NCBI RefSeq assembly: GCF_026104355.1
Contig: NZ_CP110535.1
Coordinates: forward strand, 62,001-126,000
Length of the DNA stretch: 64,000 bases
DNA from: Halomonas sp. BDJS001
GTDB lineage: Bacteria; Pseudomonadota; Gammaproteobacteria; Pseudomonadales; Halomonadaceae
Direction: 5' to 3'
Shown one piece after another: positions 16,948 through 26,547 of the stretch; within the stretch, counting starts at the first letter, position 1; each line of letters starts with the position of its first letter. The notes beneath the pieces were generated by a model. The model was not told the DNA's origin and made no database searches. It saw only the letters and a program-made list of their open reading frames with translations. A program made the position numbers and the translations under genes.

Positions 16948-18636
16948 ATGGTGGCGCAGCAGGATGAGTTTGAAACAATAGCAAGCACAACAGTGATCGA
17001 GTCTCTGCTGAATGCCTTGATAGAGACGGGCGGTGTGTCACTCTGCCTTGCCGCTCCGGGTGCACGCCCAGAGCCTATTGTGTTGATGGAGCAGCACCTG
17101 GGGCAGGTTCTGGTGATGGATCTCTCATCGGTTGATTATTTGCTTCACCACCTTCAGGGTGGGGCTGCTTTCTATTTGCGCGGGCAGGCGCAGGGTAAAG
17201 TAATCCAGACGCCGCTGCTGCACCTGACGGAGACGCGCCAGGCTGGAGGGCGCTTTTTATGTTGCAGCGATTATCCTGCATCCTTGGACGTGTTGCAGCG
17301 TCGTGAGTCCTTTCGCGCTGAGCTGCGCATGGGGATGGTGGTGTCGGCAGGTTTATATGGTGATGATGTTGAGATAGAGGGTGAGCTGCGGGATTTGTCC
17401 CAAGATGGCTGCCAACTTGAGTTGCCATTGGCGGCCAGCGGTCTGTTGGCCGAGGCCGCTAATCCTCTGAAGATGGCGTTTACCTTCCCTGATGGGACTT
17501 ATTTCGAAGTGCTTGGAGAAGCTCGTCATCAAAAGACAGATGCTGAGCGGCACTTGCTTCGTGTTGGTTTCAGCTTCGTTGAGTGTAGCGCGGAGCAAGA
17601 GCGGCAAATTTGGTATTTCGTATGTGAAATAGAGCGCGAGGCGGCTCGCTATAAAAAAGAGGAGCAGGGCGAGCGTCAGCCCTCTCCACTGTTCGCCCTG
17701 CCAAGCAAGCGATCGGGTGCTGGAGAGCTGCTTGGGCGCCGTGACGTCAGGCGCTACGCTACCCCTATGGCGCGTCGGCTGGTAAAAGTTGCTGCCTACT
17801 TGGATGCGCAATTACTGGCATTACAGCAAGGTAGTGATATCGATGGGCGCCAACTCTCCCGCTATGCGGATCGCATACTTGATCTTCACGAAGAGGATCG
17901 CGAAGCGCTGCTATTCGCATCACGCTGTTTATCTCCTGAGCCTTTAATCGTGCGCCACGGTATTGCGGTAGCCATTCATTTGCTCGATTTTGTAGGTGCC
18001 AGCATGCCCCGCGAGCTGCGCAAGGCGATAGTGGCTAGCGGTCTCGTACATGATCTTGGCAAAGCGCTGGTTCCTCAGGTTCTGTTTAAAGCGCCACACT
18101 TTGAAGCGAGTCATCGAAAAGCGATCAGTGAGCATGTTCCATTGCTACTTGATCGTTTGCAGGGCTGTCAATGGCTGTCGGCAGGAGTGGCTCAGGCGGT
18201 GATTGGTGGGATTAATGAGCGCATGGATGGTAGCGGCTATCCAGGTGGGCTGAGTGGGGCTGACCTCAGTGAATTGGCTAAAGCGAGTGCTGTTGTCGAC
18301 GTCGTAGAGGCAATGCGTCGTGACCGTACAGATCGGTCTGCTAAAACAGCGCAGCAAATTTATCGTCATTTATTGCAGCACCCCCACCACTTTGATACGC
18401 GCTGGATCAAGCGCTACATCGATCATTTTAAGGGGCTGCCAGTGGGCTCGCTGGCGCGCTTCTCCAGTCAGCAGCAGGGTTGGATATTACGCATTGATGC
18501 TAAGGGCAACCCCACTGAGGTATTGCTTGCGCCACAGGTTGAGCCGCCCATGCGTGACAATGTGGGGGTGGTTGTACGGGATAATATTGCTGAGCGACTG
18601 GGTCGAACAGTAGGTGAGATCGCCGTGTCTACCTGA
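16948..18636 (+). CDS. YcgR-like PilZ domain fused to a degenerate HD-GYP domain
   Basis: 562 residues. Residues 1-110 resemble the YcgR N-terminal domain; 115-230 form a PilZ domain with both cyclic-di-GMP binding motifs, RxxxR (R119-R123) and DxSxxG (D149-G154). Residues 330-500 are an HD-GYP domain: HD pair H368-D369, H396 and DGSGYP (427-432) are present, but the HHE metal motif reads I-N-E (422-424) and the later DxxDA position reads DVVEA. Known HD-GYP enzymes hydrolyse cyclic-di-GMP using these ligands, so phosphodiesterase activity is doubtful. Placed between flaG and fliS, it is probably a flagellar brake or motility regulator. GAGGCGAGA precedes the ATG. Confidence 0.85.
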   Translation: MVAQQDEFETIASTTVIESLLNALIETGGVSLCLAAPGARPEPIVLMEQHLGQVLVMDLSSVDYLLHHLQGGAAFYLRGQAQGKVIQTPLLHLTETRQAGGRFLCCSDYPASLDVLQRRESFRAELRMGMVVSAGLYGDDVEIEGELRDLSQDGCQLELPLAASGLLAEAANPLKMAFTFPDGTYFEVLGEARHQKTDAERHLLRVGFSFVECSAEQERQIWYFVCEIEREAARYKKEEQGERQPSPLFALPSKRSGAGELLGRRDVRRYATPMARRLVKVAAYLDAQLLALQQGSDIDGRQLSRYADRILDLHEEDREALLFASRCLSPEPLIVRHGIAVAIHLLDFVGASMPRELRKAIVASGLVHDLGKALVPQVLFKAPHFEASHRKAISEHVPLLLDRLQGCQWLSAGVAQAVIGGINERMDGSGYPGGLSGADLSELAKASAVVDVVEAMRRDRTDRSAKTAQQIYRHLLQHPHHFDTRWIKRYIDHFKGLPVGSLARFSSQQQGWILRIDAKGNPTEVLLAPQVEPPMRDNVGVVVRDNIAERLGRTVGEIAVST

Positions 18637-18716
18637 GGGCGGTAGCGGGGCGTTAGTGAGCAATAGGCGCTAGTTGTTGTCATAGTAATGCTGAAAAAAA
18701 AAGCGCTATGTGTCAT

Positions 18717-18743
18717 TAAAGTCACCTGGATCCGCGCCGATAG
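18717..18743 (+). promoter_or_regulatory. sigma-28 (FliA) promoter for fliS-fliT
   Basis: TAAAGTCA (18717-18724), an 11-base spacer and GCCGATAG (18736-18743) match the FliA consensus at 6 of 8 and 7 of 8 positions with exact spacing, 98 bases before the fliS ATG. Confidence 0.75.
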
Positions 18744-18841
18744 TTACTCATAGTGCAGTACGTCGTTTATTTTTGTCTTTTACTATCCGTGGTTTCTCAC
18801 TATCTAAGGTGGGCATAAAACCACGCACAGGAGTTCCGCTT

Positions 18842-19258
18842 ATGACTTACTCTCGCGGTGGCGCCGCCTATGGGCGAGGAGCTAACGCTTATGCGCGTGT
18901 CGGCGTAGAAAGCGGAGTGATGTCGGCAGACCCACATCAGCTTATCGTCATGTTGTTTGATGGTGCCCAGGCTGCTATCCGTGCTGCGCGTATTCATATT
19001 CAGGCAGGCAATACAGTCGAGAAAGGGAAGTCGATCTCGAAAGCGCTTGATATCGTTAATAACGGCCTTGCCGCCGCCCTTGATCAAGAGAAAGGTGGCG
19101 AAATTGCCGAGCGCTTAGCCTCCCTTTATGACTATATCGCTCGCCTGCTGTTGGCGGCGAATCTGCGTAATGATGAAGAGAGCTTAAACCAGGCCGAGCG
19201 CCTTCTCGAAGATATCGCTTCAGCCTGGCGTGATATCGGTCAACAGCAGAGCGCGTGA
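18842..19258 (+). CDS. fliS: FliS, flagellin export chaperone
   Basis: 138 residues from ATG 18842 (MTYSRGGAAYG) after AGGAGTTCC; upstream in-frame codons are rejected because they would begin at or before the promoter. The family signature ADPHQLIVMLFDGAQAAIRA lies at residues about 28-47, followed by four-helix-bundle sequence. FliS caps flagellin in the cytoplasm before export. Here fliD is not upstream of it, unlike in enterics. fliT follows after 7 bases. Confidence 0.95.
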   Translation: MTYSRGGAAYGRGANAYARVGVESGVMSADPHQLIVMLFDGAQAAIRAARIHIQAGNTVEKGKSISKALDIVNNGLAAALDQEKGGEIAERLASLYDYIARLLLAANLRNDEESLNQAERLLEDIASAWRDIGQQQSA

Positions 19259-19265
19259 GGCAATA

Positions 19266-19676
19266 ATGTCAGCATCTACACCTGCTCATGATAAAAATGC
19301 TCAACAGACGTTGCTCGCTAGCTATGAAACGCTATTGAGCCGCGTTGAATATATGCATGAACTTGCCAATGCCGAGCAGTGGGCAGAGCTGATTGATCAG
19401 CGTACAAGCTATGTGGTGCTGGTGGAGCAACTGCGTGAGCTGGATTCTAACGTTGAGCTTGATGCGGCTGCCCAGCAGCGGAAAGTAGAGCTAATTGAGC
19501 GTATTCTTGAGCATGATGTGGAGATTCGGCGTCGTTTGGTGTCTCGTCGTGATGAGTTGGGCAAGCTAATTGAAGTTTCTCAGCGTCAGCGAGACTTGCA
19601 CCGTGCTTATGCACCCCAGCAAGGCACTGCGGTAGCCTACGAGGCGGATGATCCTGACGCTACGAGGTCATCGTGA
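19266..19676 (+). CDS. fliT: FliT-like export chaperone / FlhDC modulator
   Basis: 136 residues from ATG 19266 (MSASTPAH). All-helical, charged protein with the FliT pattern (LLASYETLLSRVEYMHELA, then QWAELIDQRTSYVVLVEQL). In enterics FliT chaperones the cap protein FliD and, when free, binds FlhC to turn down class II genes. The presence of flhDC in this cluster makes the same role plausible. The stop overlaps the next start as GTGA. Identification rests on position and weak similarity. Confidence 0.75.
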   Translation: MSASTPAHDKNAQQTLLASYETLLSRVEYMHELANAEQWAELIDQRTSYVVLVEQLRELDSNVELDAAAQQRKVELIERILEHDVEIRRRLVSRRDELGKLIEVSQRQRDLHRAYAPQQGTAVAYEADDPDATRSS

Positions 19677-21076
19677 GCGGTATCACTCCCCTTATTGATA
19701 CGCTTTTGCACCAGGTGCTGGGGCGGCAAGGGGAGTTGTCGTTGCAGCGGGCGCTGGATCAGCCCGTAAAGCCTGTTCACCCAGGCCAGGGGCCGCGGGC
19801 AGTGATGGGCGATGCGAATTTGGATGGGCGGGCGTCACCATTAAGCGATTTAAAACGGTTGCCACTTCCCGCCGAAGGAGGGCGAACGCAGCCCCGCGGT
19901 GATGCGGCGAACTCCCCCCCGGGCTCTACACAGACACATTTTAGCCCTGCAGCGAGAACCATCGCTGATGTTCTGCTGCGGTTTCCCGCGCCTCCTTCGG
20001 TAATGCGACCAGAAGCGCCTCTTGTTAGCAGTCAGGAAACCCCAACGGCGAGTGCGGTAGCAACGCGCTTAGAGGCCAGTATTCGCGATAGTGGTCTGTT
20101 TTATGAGTCGCACCTAAAGCGCTGGTTTCAGGGGGAAGGAACCCGCCAGCAGCTAATGAACCAACCGCAGATGCAGCCTGGCCCTCGTTCACTTGCTGCG
20201 CTTTTGCCGACAAGCTTGAGTGGGGCTCCCTCTGCGCAGGCGCCTCCAGCTTCTGCACCTCCATCTACAGCAGCATCCTCGGTTGCTGTGTCTACAGCTG
20301 CCCCATCTGCTGGTTCCCCAGCAGCGTTGGCTTCAGCGCCGCTGGCGCCGTTGGCAGCTCCGCCAGTGGTGCAGGGCGTGGGAATGACGATTTTGCCTAA
20401 TGTGCCGCTAATACCTGTAGCCCATGAGCAGGGCTTAGCAGCCCGCTTGGCGGGAGGGGGGCCTCATTTTGTAGCAACTGGTTCGACGGCTGCGTCGGCT
20501 ACTACTACTCAGGCTCCTGCTGTGGCTTCGCCGGTGTCGTCTAACCCCGCCCAGGCTGGTTCTGTTGCAACGCCCGCCGAGGTGCGCGACGGGCATCAGG
20601 CTAGGGCAGAGATAAGCCAGGCTCGGGAGGTCGCAGAGTTGATGGCCCATCGCCCAGCTCGCGAGGTCGTCCACGAAAGCTTGCAGAGTCTCGTACGCCA
20701 GCAGCTTGAAATGCTGGTGATGCCGACGATTCGCTGGGAAGGCGATGTCTGGGCAGGCATTTTTATGGCCTTGGTCATCAACCTGCCTGCCCGCGAGGAG
20801 GGGGCGGAGGGCAAGGAGAAAGAGGGCGAGCAGGATGGTGGGTGGCGCTCTGATATGCAGCTAGACGTTCCCAACTTGGGAGCCTTCAATGCATCCCTTT
20901 GGCTTTATCGAAATGTGCTGAGTATCGATTTCACTACCGACAGCACAGAGGTTTATCAGCGTATCGATGCCGGGTTGCCCGCACTAGAGAAGCGGCTAAG
21001 CGCTTTAGATTTGCAAAAAGTGCAGCTTCGCGCACGCCATATCGAAGCGGAGGCAGCCTATGGTAACGCCGGGTGA
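19673..21076 (+). CDS. Second FliK-like protein (Flg_hook C-terminal domain)
   Basis: 467 residues starting at a GTG overlapping the fliT stop. Residues about 170-330 are Ala/Pro/Ser-rich and look unstructured, like a ruler or export linker. The C-terminal about 90 residues (LDVPNLGAFNASLWLYRNVL onward) fit the Flg_hook domain of FliK, though with weaker conservation than the fliK at 8646. It is followed, with a 17-base overlap, by an orphan FlhB C-terminal domain. The pair thus mimics the FliK-FlhB switch. I do not know the substrate; a specialised role or partial redundancy in hook-length control is inference. Confidence 0.7.
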   Translation: MSGITPLIDTLLHQVLGRQGELSLQRALDQPVKPVHPGQGPRAVMGDANLDGRASPLSDLKRLPLPAEGGRTQPRGDAANSPPGSTQTHFSPAARTIADVLLRFPAPPSVMRPEAPLVSSQETPTASAVATRLEASIRDSGLFYESHLKRWFQGEGTRQQLMNQPQMQPGPRSLAALLPTSLSGAPSAQAPPASAPPSTAASSVAVSTAAPSAGSPAALASAPLAPLAAPPVVQGVGMTILPNVPLIPVAHEQGLAARLAGGGPHFVATGSTAASATTTQAPAVASPVSSNPAQAGSVATPAEVRDGHQARAEISQAREVAELMAHRPAREVVHESLQSLVRQQLEMLVMPTIRWEGDVWAGIFMALVINLPAREEGAEGKEKEGEQDGGWRSDMQLDVPNLGAFNASLWLYRNVLSIDFTTDSTEVYQRIDAGLPALEKRLSALDLQKVQLRARHIEAEAAYGNAG

Positions 21077-21353
21077 GCGTCGCCGCCAAGCCGTTGCCTT
21101 GGCTTATCAGGAGAATGATCGCGCGCCTCGTGTAGTGGCGAAAGGCTATGGGGATTTGGCCGAGCGTATTATGGCAGAAGCACATCGCCAGGGTATTTAT
21201 GTGCATGATGCCCCCGAGCTGGTAGCGCTTTTAATGCAACTGGACTTGGACGCAGAAATTCCCCCGGGCCTTTATCAAATTGTCGCAGAACTGCTGGTAT
21301 GGGTGTTCGAGTTATCAGAAGAAGGGCTAAGTCATCGTGAAATGCCTGAGTAG
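21060..21353 (+). CDS. Orphan FlhB C-terminal (EscU/YscU/HrcU-type) domain protein
   Basis: 97 residues matching FlhB from just after its autocleavage site: RRQAVALAYQENDRAPRVVA aligns with the FlhB segment following NPTH, and AEIPPGLYQIVAELLVWVFE aligns with the FlhB end. It has no membrane helices and no NPTH motif, so it cannot cleave itself. Such proteins, sometimes called FhlB, are known in other bacteria and can partly replace the FlhB C-terminal domain. The full FlhB is at 35761. It overlaps the FliK-like gene, so the two are surely coexpressed. Confidence 0.85.
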   Translation: MVTPGERRRQAVALAYQENDRAPRVVAKGYGDLAERIMAEAHRQGIYVHDAPELVALLMQLDLDAEIPPGLYQIVAELLVWVFELSEEGLSHREMPE

Positions 21354-21415
21354 CCAATTACAGACATTGTGTGTAACCATGAGGTTCGGTAATAAAAAGT
21401 CATTAACGGCGCCAG

Positions 21416-21421
21416 TATAAT
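21416..21421 (+). promoter_or_regulatory. Possible -10 element upstream of flhDC
   Basis: A perfect TATAAT hexamer sits 38 bases before the flhD ATG in the 106-base gap after the FlhB-like gene. No convincing -35 hexamer lies 16-18 bases upstream, which would suit an activator-dependent promoter for a master regulator. Confidence 0.4.
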
Positions 21422-21459
21422 GGTCACAACATCGCGCCTGAGTCGTTTAATGGGACATC

Positions 21460-21792
21460 ATGAGTCAAACCAACTTTCTCGATGAAATTCAGGAAATAAA
21501 TTTAGCTTATTTGCTTCTGGCGCAGCGCTTGCTTGATGAAGATCGTGAGGCTGCTATGTTTCGATTAAAAATAGATAGCGATGTCGCTGATCTGATTGTG
21601 TCGCTGAGCGCGCGCCAACTGACCAAGCTGGCGCGAACCAGTCAGTTGCTGTGCCGGTTTAGTCAAATGAGTGCTGAGCGGCTTCGCCAGCTCACTGATA
21701 ATCCTCGCGATCAGGGCCTGGCTGGTTTACATGCCTCGTTGTTATTGGCTGGAGAAACATTTGAGCCAATGCCATCGGAGGACACAAAATGA
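21460..21792 (+). CDS. flhD: FlhD, flagellar master regulator subunit
   Basis: 110-residue protein with the FlhD pattern: [20 protein letters not shown] at the N-terminus and a helix-turn-helix type C-terminal region ([20 protein letters not shown]). FlhD and FlhC form the FlhD4C2 activator of class II flagellar genes. The stop overlaps the flhC start. Its presence puts this organism in the FlhDC-controlled group rather than the FleQ/sigma-54 group. Confidence 0.95.
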   Translation: MSQTNFLDEIQEINLAYLLLAQRLLDEDREAAMFRLKIDSDVADLIVSLSARQLTKLARTSQLLCRFSQMSAERLRQLTDNPRDQGLAGLHASLLLAGETFEPMPSEDTK

Positions 21793-22331
21793 GCCAGAAA
21801 AGCTTGATCGATGAAATGCACCAAGTGCAGTTGGCAATCGAATTGATTGAGCTGGGGGCACGGTTGCAGGTGCTGGAAACAGAAACAGAATTGAGCCGTA
21901 CGCGTTTGATCAAGCTTTATAAGGAAGTGCGGGGTATGTCTCCCCCCAAGGGGATGCTGCCTTTTTCCACTGACTGGTTTATTACCTGGCTTCCCAATGT
22001 TCATTCGTCCCTGTTTTACAATATTTATTTAAGCCTCAAGGACGCGGCAGGTTGCGATCGAATCGATGCCTTTGTCAAAGCGTATCGGCTCTATGACGAA
22101 CAAATGTCGCTGGAAAAGGTAGAGCCGGTACTTGGGCTGACCCGAGCTTGGACGTTAATACGTTTTTTCGAGAGTGATTTACTCCAGCTTAATCTATGCA
22201 CACGCTGTGGCGGGCGGTTTGTGGCGCATGCCCACAGCCCTGCTCAGCATTACGTCTGCGGCATATGTCAGCCACCTTCACGGGCGGGGAAAACACGCAA
22301 AGCACAGCAAGAGAATAGTGAAAAAATGTAA
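21789..22331 (+). CDS. flhC: FlhC, flagellar master regulator subunit
   Basis: 180-residue DNA-contacting partner of FlhD. The four zinc ligands C137, C140, C157 and C160 fall at the same residue numbers as in E. coli FlhC. The motif [20 protein letters not shown] is strongly conserved. Start overlaps flhD by 4 bases (ATGA), so the two are translated together. FliA, fliT and flagellar class II operons nearby are the expected targets and regulators. Confidence 0.96.
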   Translation: MSQKSLIDEMHQVQLAIELIELGARLQVLETETELSRTRLIKLYKEVRGMSPPKGMLPFSTDWFITWLPNVHSSLFYNIYLSLKDAAGCDRIDAFVKAYRLYDEQMSLEKVEPVLGLTRAWTLIRFFESDLLQLNLCTRCGGRFVAHAHSPAQHYVCGICQPPSRAGKTRKAQQENSEKM

Positions 22332-22453
22332 CAACCTCATCGACCTCGCCACCAATAGCAAAAATTAGGGTATAAGACGTAGTGATGAGTACTTGGTCGT
22401 AAAGTGTGAGCGTATCGGCGTAGATAGCTGCAAAAGTTAGCGATACTTTTTAA

Positions 22454-22481
22454 TTAGACAATAGCTTAGCCCTAGTATAAT
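22454..22481 (+). promoter_or_regulatory. sigma-70 type promoter for motAB-che
   Basis: TTAGAC (22454-22459), 16 bases, TATAAT (22476-22481), about 105 bases before the motA start. A TAAAGTGT octamer further upstream (near 22400) resembles a FliA -35 but lacks a good -10, so class III control of motA is not shown here. Confidence 0.45.
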
Positions 22482-22585
22482 CGGGTGTAAGTGATGCTTG
22501 GGATGGAACAACTCTTAAACATCAGAACAGGTGGCTAAGTTTTGGTTCCCTTACATTAATACTGAATACCGCAAGGACTCTGCTT

Positions 22586-23455
22586 GTGCTGATACCTCTA
22601 GGCTATGTAATCGTATTGCTGTCCGTCTTTGGTGGCTATGTGCTGGCAGGTGGCAGCTTAGGCCCCCTGTACCAACCCCTTGAACTCCTCATCATTGGCG
22701 GGGCTGGTGTTGGTGCATTCATTGCAGCGAACAATGGCAAGGCGATTAAAGCCACATTTAAAATTCTGCCCCGGCTCAAGCGCGCAAAAAAATATAACAA
22801 AACACTTTATATGGAGCTAATGGCTCTGCAGTTCAAATTATTGTCCAAGATTCGTCGTGAGGGGATGTTAGGCATTGAGCGGGATATTGATAATCCGCAA
22901 GAGAGCCCTCTATTTCAGGAGCATCCTACAGTACTGGCTGATCCTCATATCATGAATTTCCTAACGGATTACCTGCGCTTAATGGTTAGTGGTGGTATGG
23001 AGCCCATGGAAATCGATGAGCTAATGCTGCATGAGATTGAAGTCTTTGAGCAGGAGGCTCATGTGCCCATTGACGCGATTGCCAAAGTGGGCGATGCAAT
23101 GCCGGCTTTCGGCATCGTGGCGGCGGTGATGGGGGTTGTTAAAACACTTACCTATGCCGACGCCTCACCGAGCCAGATGGGCGAGATGATTGCTCACGCG
23201 CTGGTAGGTACCTTCCTGGGTATTTTGTTGGGCTATGGTTTTGTCAGCCCCCTTGCAAGCTACATTGACCGGCAGGCTAAAGAAGCTGAAAAAATGCTCC
23301 AGTGTATTCGCATCACGCTGCTGGCCAGTTTGCATGGTTACGCGCCGCAGTTGGCGGTTGAGTTTGGCCGCAAGGCACTATTTACTGCCGAGCGCCCAAG
23401 CTTTATCGAGCTTGAAGAGTACGTGAGGGATGCAAAAAAGGCCGGTAGCGCATGA
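22586..23455 (+). CDS. motA: MotA, flagellar stator subunit
   Basis: 289-residue inner-membrane protein starting at GTG after AAGGACTC. Four membrane helices: two at the N-terminus (about 1-21, 32-50) and two near residues 170-220 (MPAFGIVAAVMGVVKTLTYA region). The cytoplasmic loop has the charged residues that act on FliG. Five of MotA with two MotB form the ion-driven stator. The C-terminal GYAPQLAVEFGRKALFTAER block is typical of enteric-type MotA. It overlaps motB by 4 bases and differs clearly from the second set at 43048. Confidence 0.95.
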   Translation: MLIPLGYVIVLLSVFGGYVLAGGSLGPLYQPLELLIIGGAGVGAFIAANNGKAIKATFKILPRLKRAKKYNKTLYMELMALQFKLLSKIRREGMLGIERDIDNPQESPLFQEHPTVLADPHIMNFLTDYLRLMVSGGMEPMEIDELMLHEIEVFEQEAHVPIDAIAKVGDAMPAFGIVAAVMGVVKTLTYADASPSQMGEMIAHALVGTFLGILLGYGFVSPLASYIDRQAKEAEKMLQCIRITLLASLHGYAPQLAVEFGRKALFTAERPSFIELEEYVRDAKKAGSA

Positions 23456-24393
23456 GTAAGGGTGGTGACAAGCGTCCGATCGTCATTCGGCGCAAAAAAG
23501 TCGTCCATGCCCACCACGGTGGCGCTTGGAAAATAGCCCTAGCGGACTTTATGACCGCTCTCATGGCTTTCTTTTTAGTGTTGTGGATTTTAAGTATCGC
23601 CAGTGAAGAAGAGCGGCGGGGCGTAGCGGAATATTTTAGCACCCCCCTCGTCAGTGCTATCACCGGCGGGGATCGCTCTGGTAGTACCAGTGCAATTCCT
23701 GGCGGCGGGCCGGATCCTACCCATAGCGATGGGGAGCGGGCACGCATTGATAGCGCTCAGCGCACTCGCCCAAGCATGCAGGAGCGCAACTTCTTCAGGA
23801 ATTTGCAACAGCGTATCGAGCGAGCCATTGAGCGAGATCCCGAGCTGCGCCAGTTGCGCAATCAAATGCGTTTTGATTTAACCCGCGAAGGGCTACGTAT
23901 ACAGCTGCTGGATACCGATCAGCGTCCCATGTTTGAGTTAGGTAGCGATCAGGTCGCCCCTTATATGCGTAGCCTGTTACGCACTATTGCGCCGCTGTTA
24001 AACGAGCTTCCCAATGAGCTAAGTATCAGTGGCCATACCGATAGCGTTCCCTATGCGGGTGGCTATCGCGGCTACAGTAACTGGGAGCTTTCCAATGACC
24101 GCGCTAACGCATCGCGCCGTGAGCTTATTGCGGGTGGCTTTGATCCAGATCAACTACTGCGTGTATCGGGCTTTGCGGATCGCGCGTTGTTGCCCGAGAC
24201 TGAGCCAACCGACCCGATTAACCGACGCATAGAGCTGGTGGTGCTCTTCCCTGAGATTGCTGATGCGATTCGCAATCCCTCGGTAATGGAACCCGGAACT
24301 GCATCGCCGGAGGCTTCAATCGAAGCGTTAGAAGCTGCAACCGAAGTGCCAATTGAATCAACACAACAAGACGAGCCTCAGGCGCAAGAGTAA
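23452..24393 (+). CDS. motB: MotB, peptidoglycan-anchored stator subunit
   Basis: 313 residues: a basic N-terminus (KRPIVIRRKKVVHAHHGGAW), one membrane helix at about 26-46 starting with the essential Asp (ALADFMTALMAFFLVLWILS), a plug/linker, and an OmpA-type peptidoglycan-binding domain (ISGHTDSVPYAGGYRGYSNW; NDRANASRREL). The C-terminal tail of about 45 residues is acidic. The start overlaps motA; cheA follows. Confidence 0.95.
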   Translation: MSKGGDKRPIVIRRKKVVHAHHGGAWKIALADFMTALMAFFLVLWILSIASEEERRGVAEYFSTPLVSAITGGDRSGSTSAIPGGGPDPTHSDGERARIDSAQRTRPSMQERNFFRNLQQRIERAIERDPELRQLRNQMRFDLTREGLRIQLLDTDQRPMFELGSDQVAPYMRSLLRTIAPLLNELPNELSISGHTDSVPYAGGYRGYSNWELSNDRANASRRELIAGGFDPDQLLRVSGFADRALLPETEPTDPINRRIELVVLFPEIADAIRNPSVMEPGTASPEASIEALEAATEVPIESTQQDEPQAQE

Positions 24394-24447
24394 CCCTGAG
24401 CCTGTCATAGCCTTTCACATAAAAGCGACGTTAAGGTGGAGCGGTGC

Positions 24448-26547
24448 ATGGATATAGCGGATTTTTTTGACACCTTTTTTGAAGAGGCTGAAGAGCTGCT
24501 GTCGGATATGGAACAGCACTTACTGGAGCTGGATGTTGACGATCCAGACAGTGAGCAGCTCAATGCTATTTTCCGTGCCGCCCACTCGATCAAGGGGGGA
24601 GCGGGAACCTTTGGTTTTACCGTGCTACAGAAAACCACGCATATTTTGGAAAACCTCCTTGATTATGCACGTAAGGGTGAACTGACGCTGCGAGCCGATC
24701 TCGTGGATACCTTTTTAGAGGCTAAAGACATCATGCATGAGCAACTCGACGCCTATCGCAGCGAAGAGGAGCCAAATCAAGAGGCATTTGAGCGCATTTG
24801 CCAAACGCTGCAACAAATTGCCCTGGATGAAATCGGTCAGCAGTTAGATGGGCCGGCTCCCCCTGCTGTTGAAACCAAGGCACCACCAGCGCCTGAGGTC
24901 AGTGCGGAACAAAGCGCTGAAGCAAACACTAACGCACAGAGTGGCGCAGCCGGACATCTGTTAGTAGCGCTACTTAACGTTGCAGATAAAGACCGTGCCT
25001 TGCTGGTTGAGGAGTTAGAGCAGCTCGGCGAAGTGCAGTCTCAATCCGGCGACGAAAAGCGCTACGAGGTTATCCTCAAAAGTAGCGACAGTGCTGACGA
25101 TATTGAAGCTGTCATGTGCTTTATTATCGAGCCGGATCAGATTGAAATTTCGGCGGTAGAGGGTGCCGCTGTTGAGCCCAAGGTGACGGCCGAGCCGCCA
25201 GCACCAGCGCCATCTGCACCAGCACCAGAAACAAAATTGGCAGAACCCGCTGCGAAGAAAGCTCCGGCGAAAGAAGCGGCTAAAGAGAAACCGAAAAAAG
25301 CCGCCGCTGAGTCGTCGTCAATTCGCGTATCGGTAGATAAAGTTGACCAGATTATCAACCTGGTGGGTGAGCTGATCATCACTCAGTCGATGCTCGATCA
25401 AACGGTTAGCGATTTAGAAGATCAGTCAGTTGGCAATGCCTCGCTGCAAAATGGCATGAGCTTGCTACAGCGGAATGCTCGCGATCTCCAGGAAGCGGTC
25501 ATGTCGATTCGAATGATCCCCATGGAGTTTGTCTTCAGCCGCTTCCCGCGCGTAGTACGTGACACGGCCGGTAAGCTGGGCAAAGAGATCGAGTTAATTA
25601 CTGAAGGCAAGTCGACCGAGCTGGATAAGAGCTTGGTGGAACGAATCACCGATCCGTTAACGCATTTGGTACGTAACAGCCTTGATCACGGCGTGGAAAT
25701 GCCTGATGTGCGCGAAGCCATTGGTAAGCCGCGGATCGGTAAACTGACCCTCTCTGCACGGCATCAGGGCGGCAATATCCTGATTGAGGTGCGCGATGAT
25801 GGGGCCGGCATGGATCGTGATCGGCTGCTTGCCAAAGCGCGTGAAAACGGCCTCAGCGTATCGGACACCATGACCGATGAAGAGGTGTTCCAGCTCATTT
25901 TTGCGCCTGGCTTCTCAACCGCAAAAGAAGTGACCGACGTATCTGGACGTGGCGTGGGCATGGATGTGGTGAAGCGAAATATCCAGAGCATGGGCGGTCG
26001 CGTTGAAATTCAGTCGAAGCTGGGGGAGGGCACCAATACCCGTATCGTCTTGCCGCTGACGCTGGCGATTTTGGACGGTATGTCAATTAAGGTCGGTGGC
26101 GAGACGTTTATCCTCCCGCTTTCCACTGTGCTTGAGTCGCTTCAGCCCTCTAAAGACGATATGTACGCCATGGCCGGTGACGACGTGGTGATCAAAGTAC
26201 GTGACGAATATCTGCCCGTGATTGCCATTCACGAAGTGCTGAATGTCGAGAATGCGATTACCGATCCCACCAAAAGCATCGCTGTCATCGTACAGGGCGA
26301 AGGCCGTCGCTACGCCATGTTGGTCGATGAACTGATTGGGCAGCAGCAGGTTGTGGTCAAAAACCTGGAAGACAATTACCGCAAAGTACCTGGGATCTCG
26401 GCCGCGACCATTTTAGGCGACGGTAGTGTTGCGTTGATTCTGGATATTACTGGTTTACACCGCCTGAGCCGATATAAAAAAGAGGCAGGCAAAAAAGTAG
26501 TAAACAATCAAAACCTTTCATCTTTTAAGGAGGCTGAGCCGTCATGA
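24448..26547 (+). CDS. cheA: CheA, chemotaxis histidine kinase
   Basis: 699 residues from ATG 24448 (MDIADFF), behind AAGGTGGAGCG; a GTG four codons upstream is less likely. Domains in order: HPt with phosphorylated H46 ([15 protein letters not shown]), a P2 CheY/CheB docking region, an Ala/Pro/Lys-rich linker (about 240-290), dimerisation helices, HATPase ([34 protein letters not shown]) and a CheW-like domain. It phosphorylates CheY and CheB in response to the receptors. The stop overlaps cheW. Confidence 0.98.
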   Translation: MDIADFFDTFFEEAEELLSDMEQHLLELDVDDPDSEQLNAIFRAAHSIKGGAGTFGFTVLQKTTHILENLLDYARKGELTLRADLVDTFLEAKDIMHEQLDAYRSEEEPNQEAFERICQTLQQIALDEIGQQLDGPAPPAVETKAPPAPEVSAEQSAEANTNAQSGAAGHLLVALLNVADKDRALLVEELEQLGEVQSQSGDEKRYEVILKSSDSADDIEAVMCFIIEPDQIEISAVEGAAVEPKVTAEPPAPAPSAPAPETKLAEPAAKKAPAKEAAKEKPKKAAAESSSIRVSVDKVDQIINLVGELIITQSMLDQTVSDLEDQSVGNASLQNGMSLLQRNARDLQEAVMSIRMIPMEFVFSRFPRVVRDTAGKLGKEIELITEGKSTELDKSLVERITDPLTHLVRNSLDHGVEMPDVREAIGKPRIGKLTLSARHQGGNILIEVRDDGAGMDRDRLLAKARENGLSVSDTMTDEEVFQLIFAPGFSTAKEVTDVSGRGVGMDVVKRNIQSMGGRVEIQSKLGEGTNTRIVLPLTLAILDGMSIKVGGETFILPLSTVLESLQPSKDDMYAMAGDDVVIKVRDEYLPVIAIHEVLNVENAITDPTKSIAVIVQGEGRRYAMLVDELIGQQQVVVKNLEDNYRKVPGISAATILGDGSVALILDITGLHRLSRYKKEAGKKVVNNQNLSSFKEAEPS

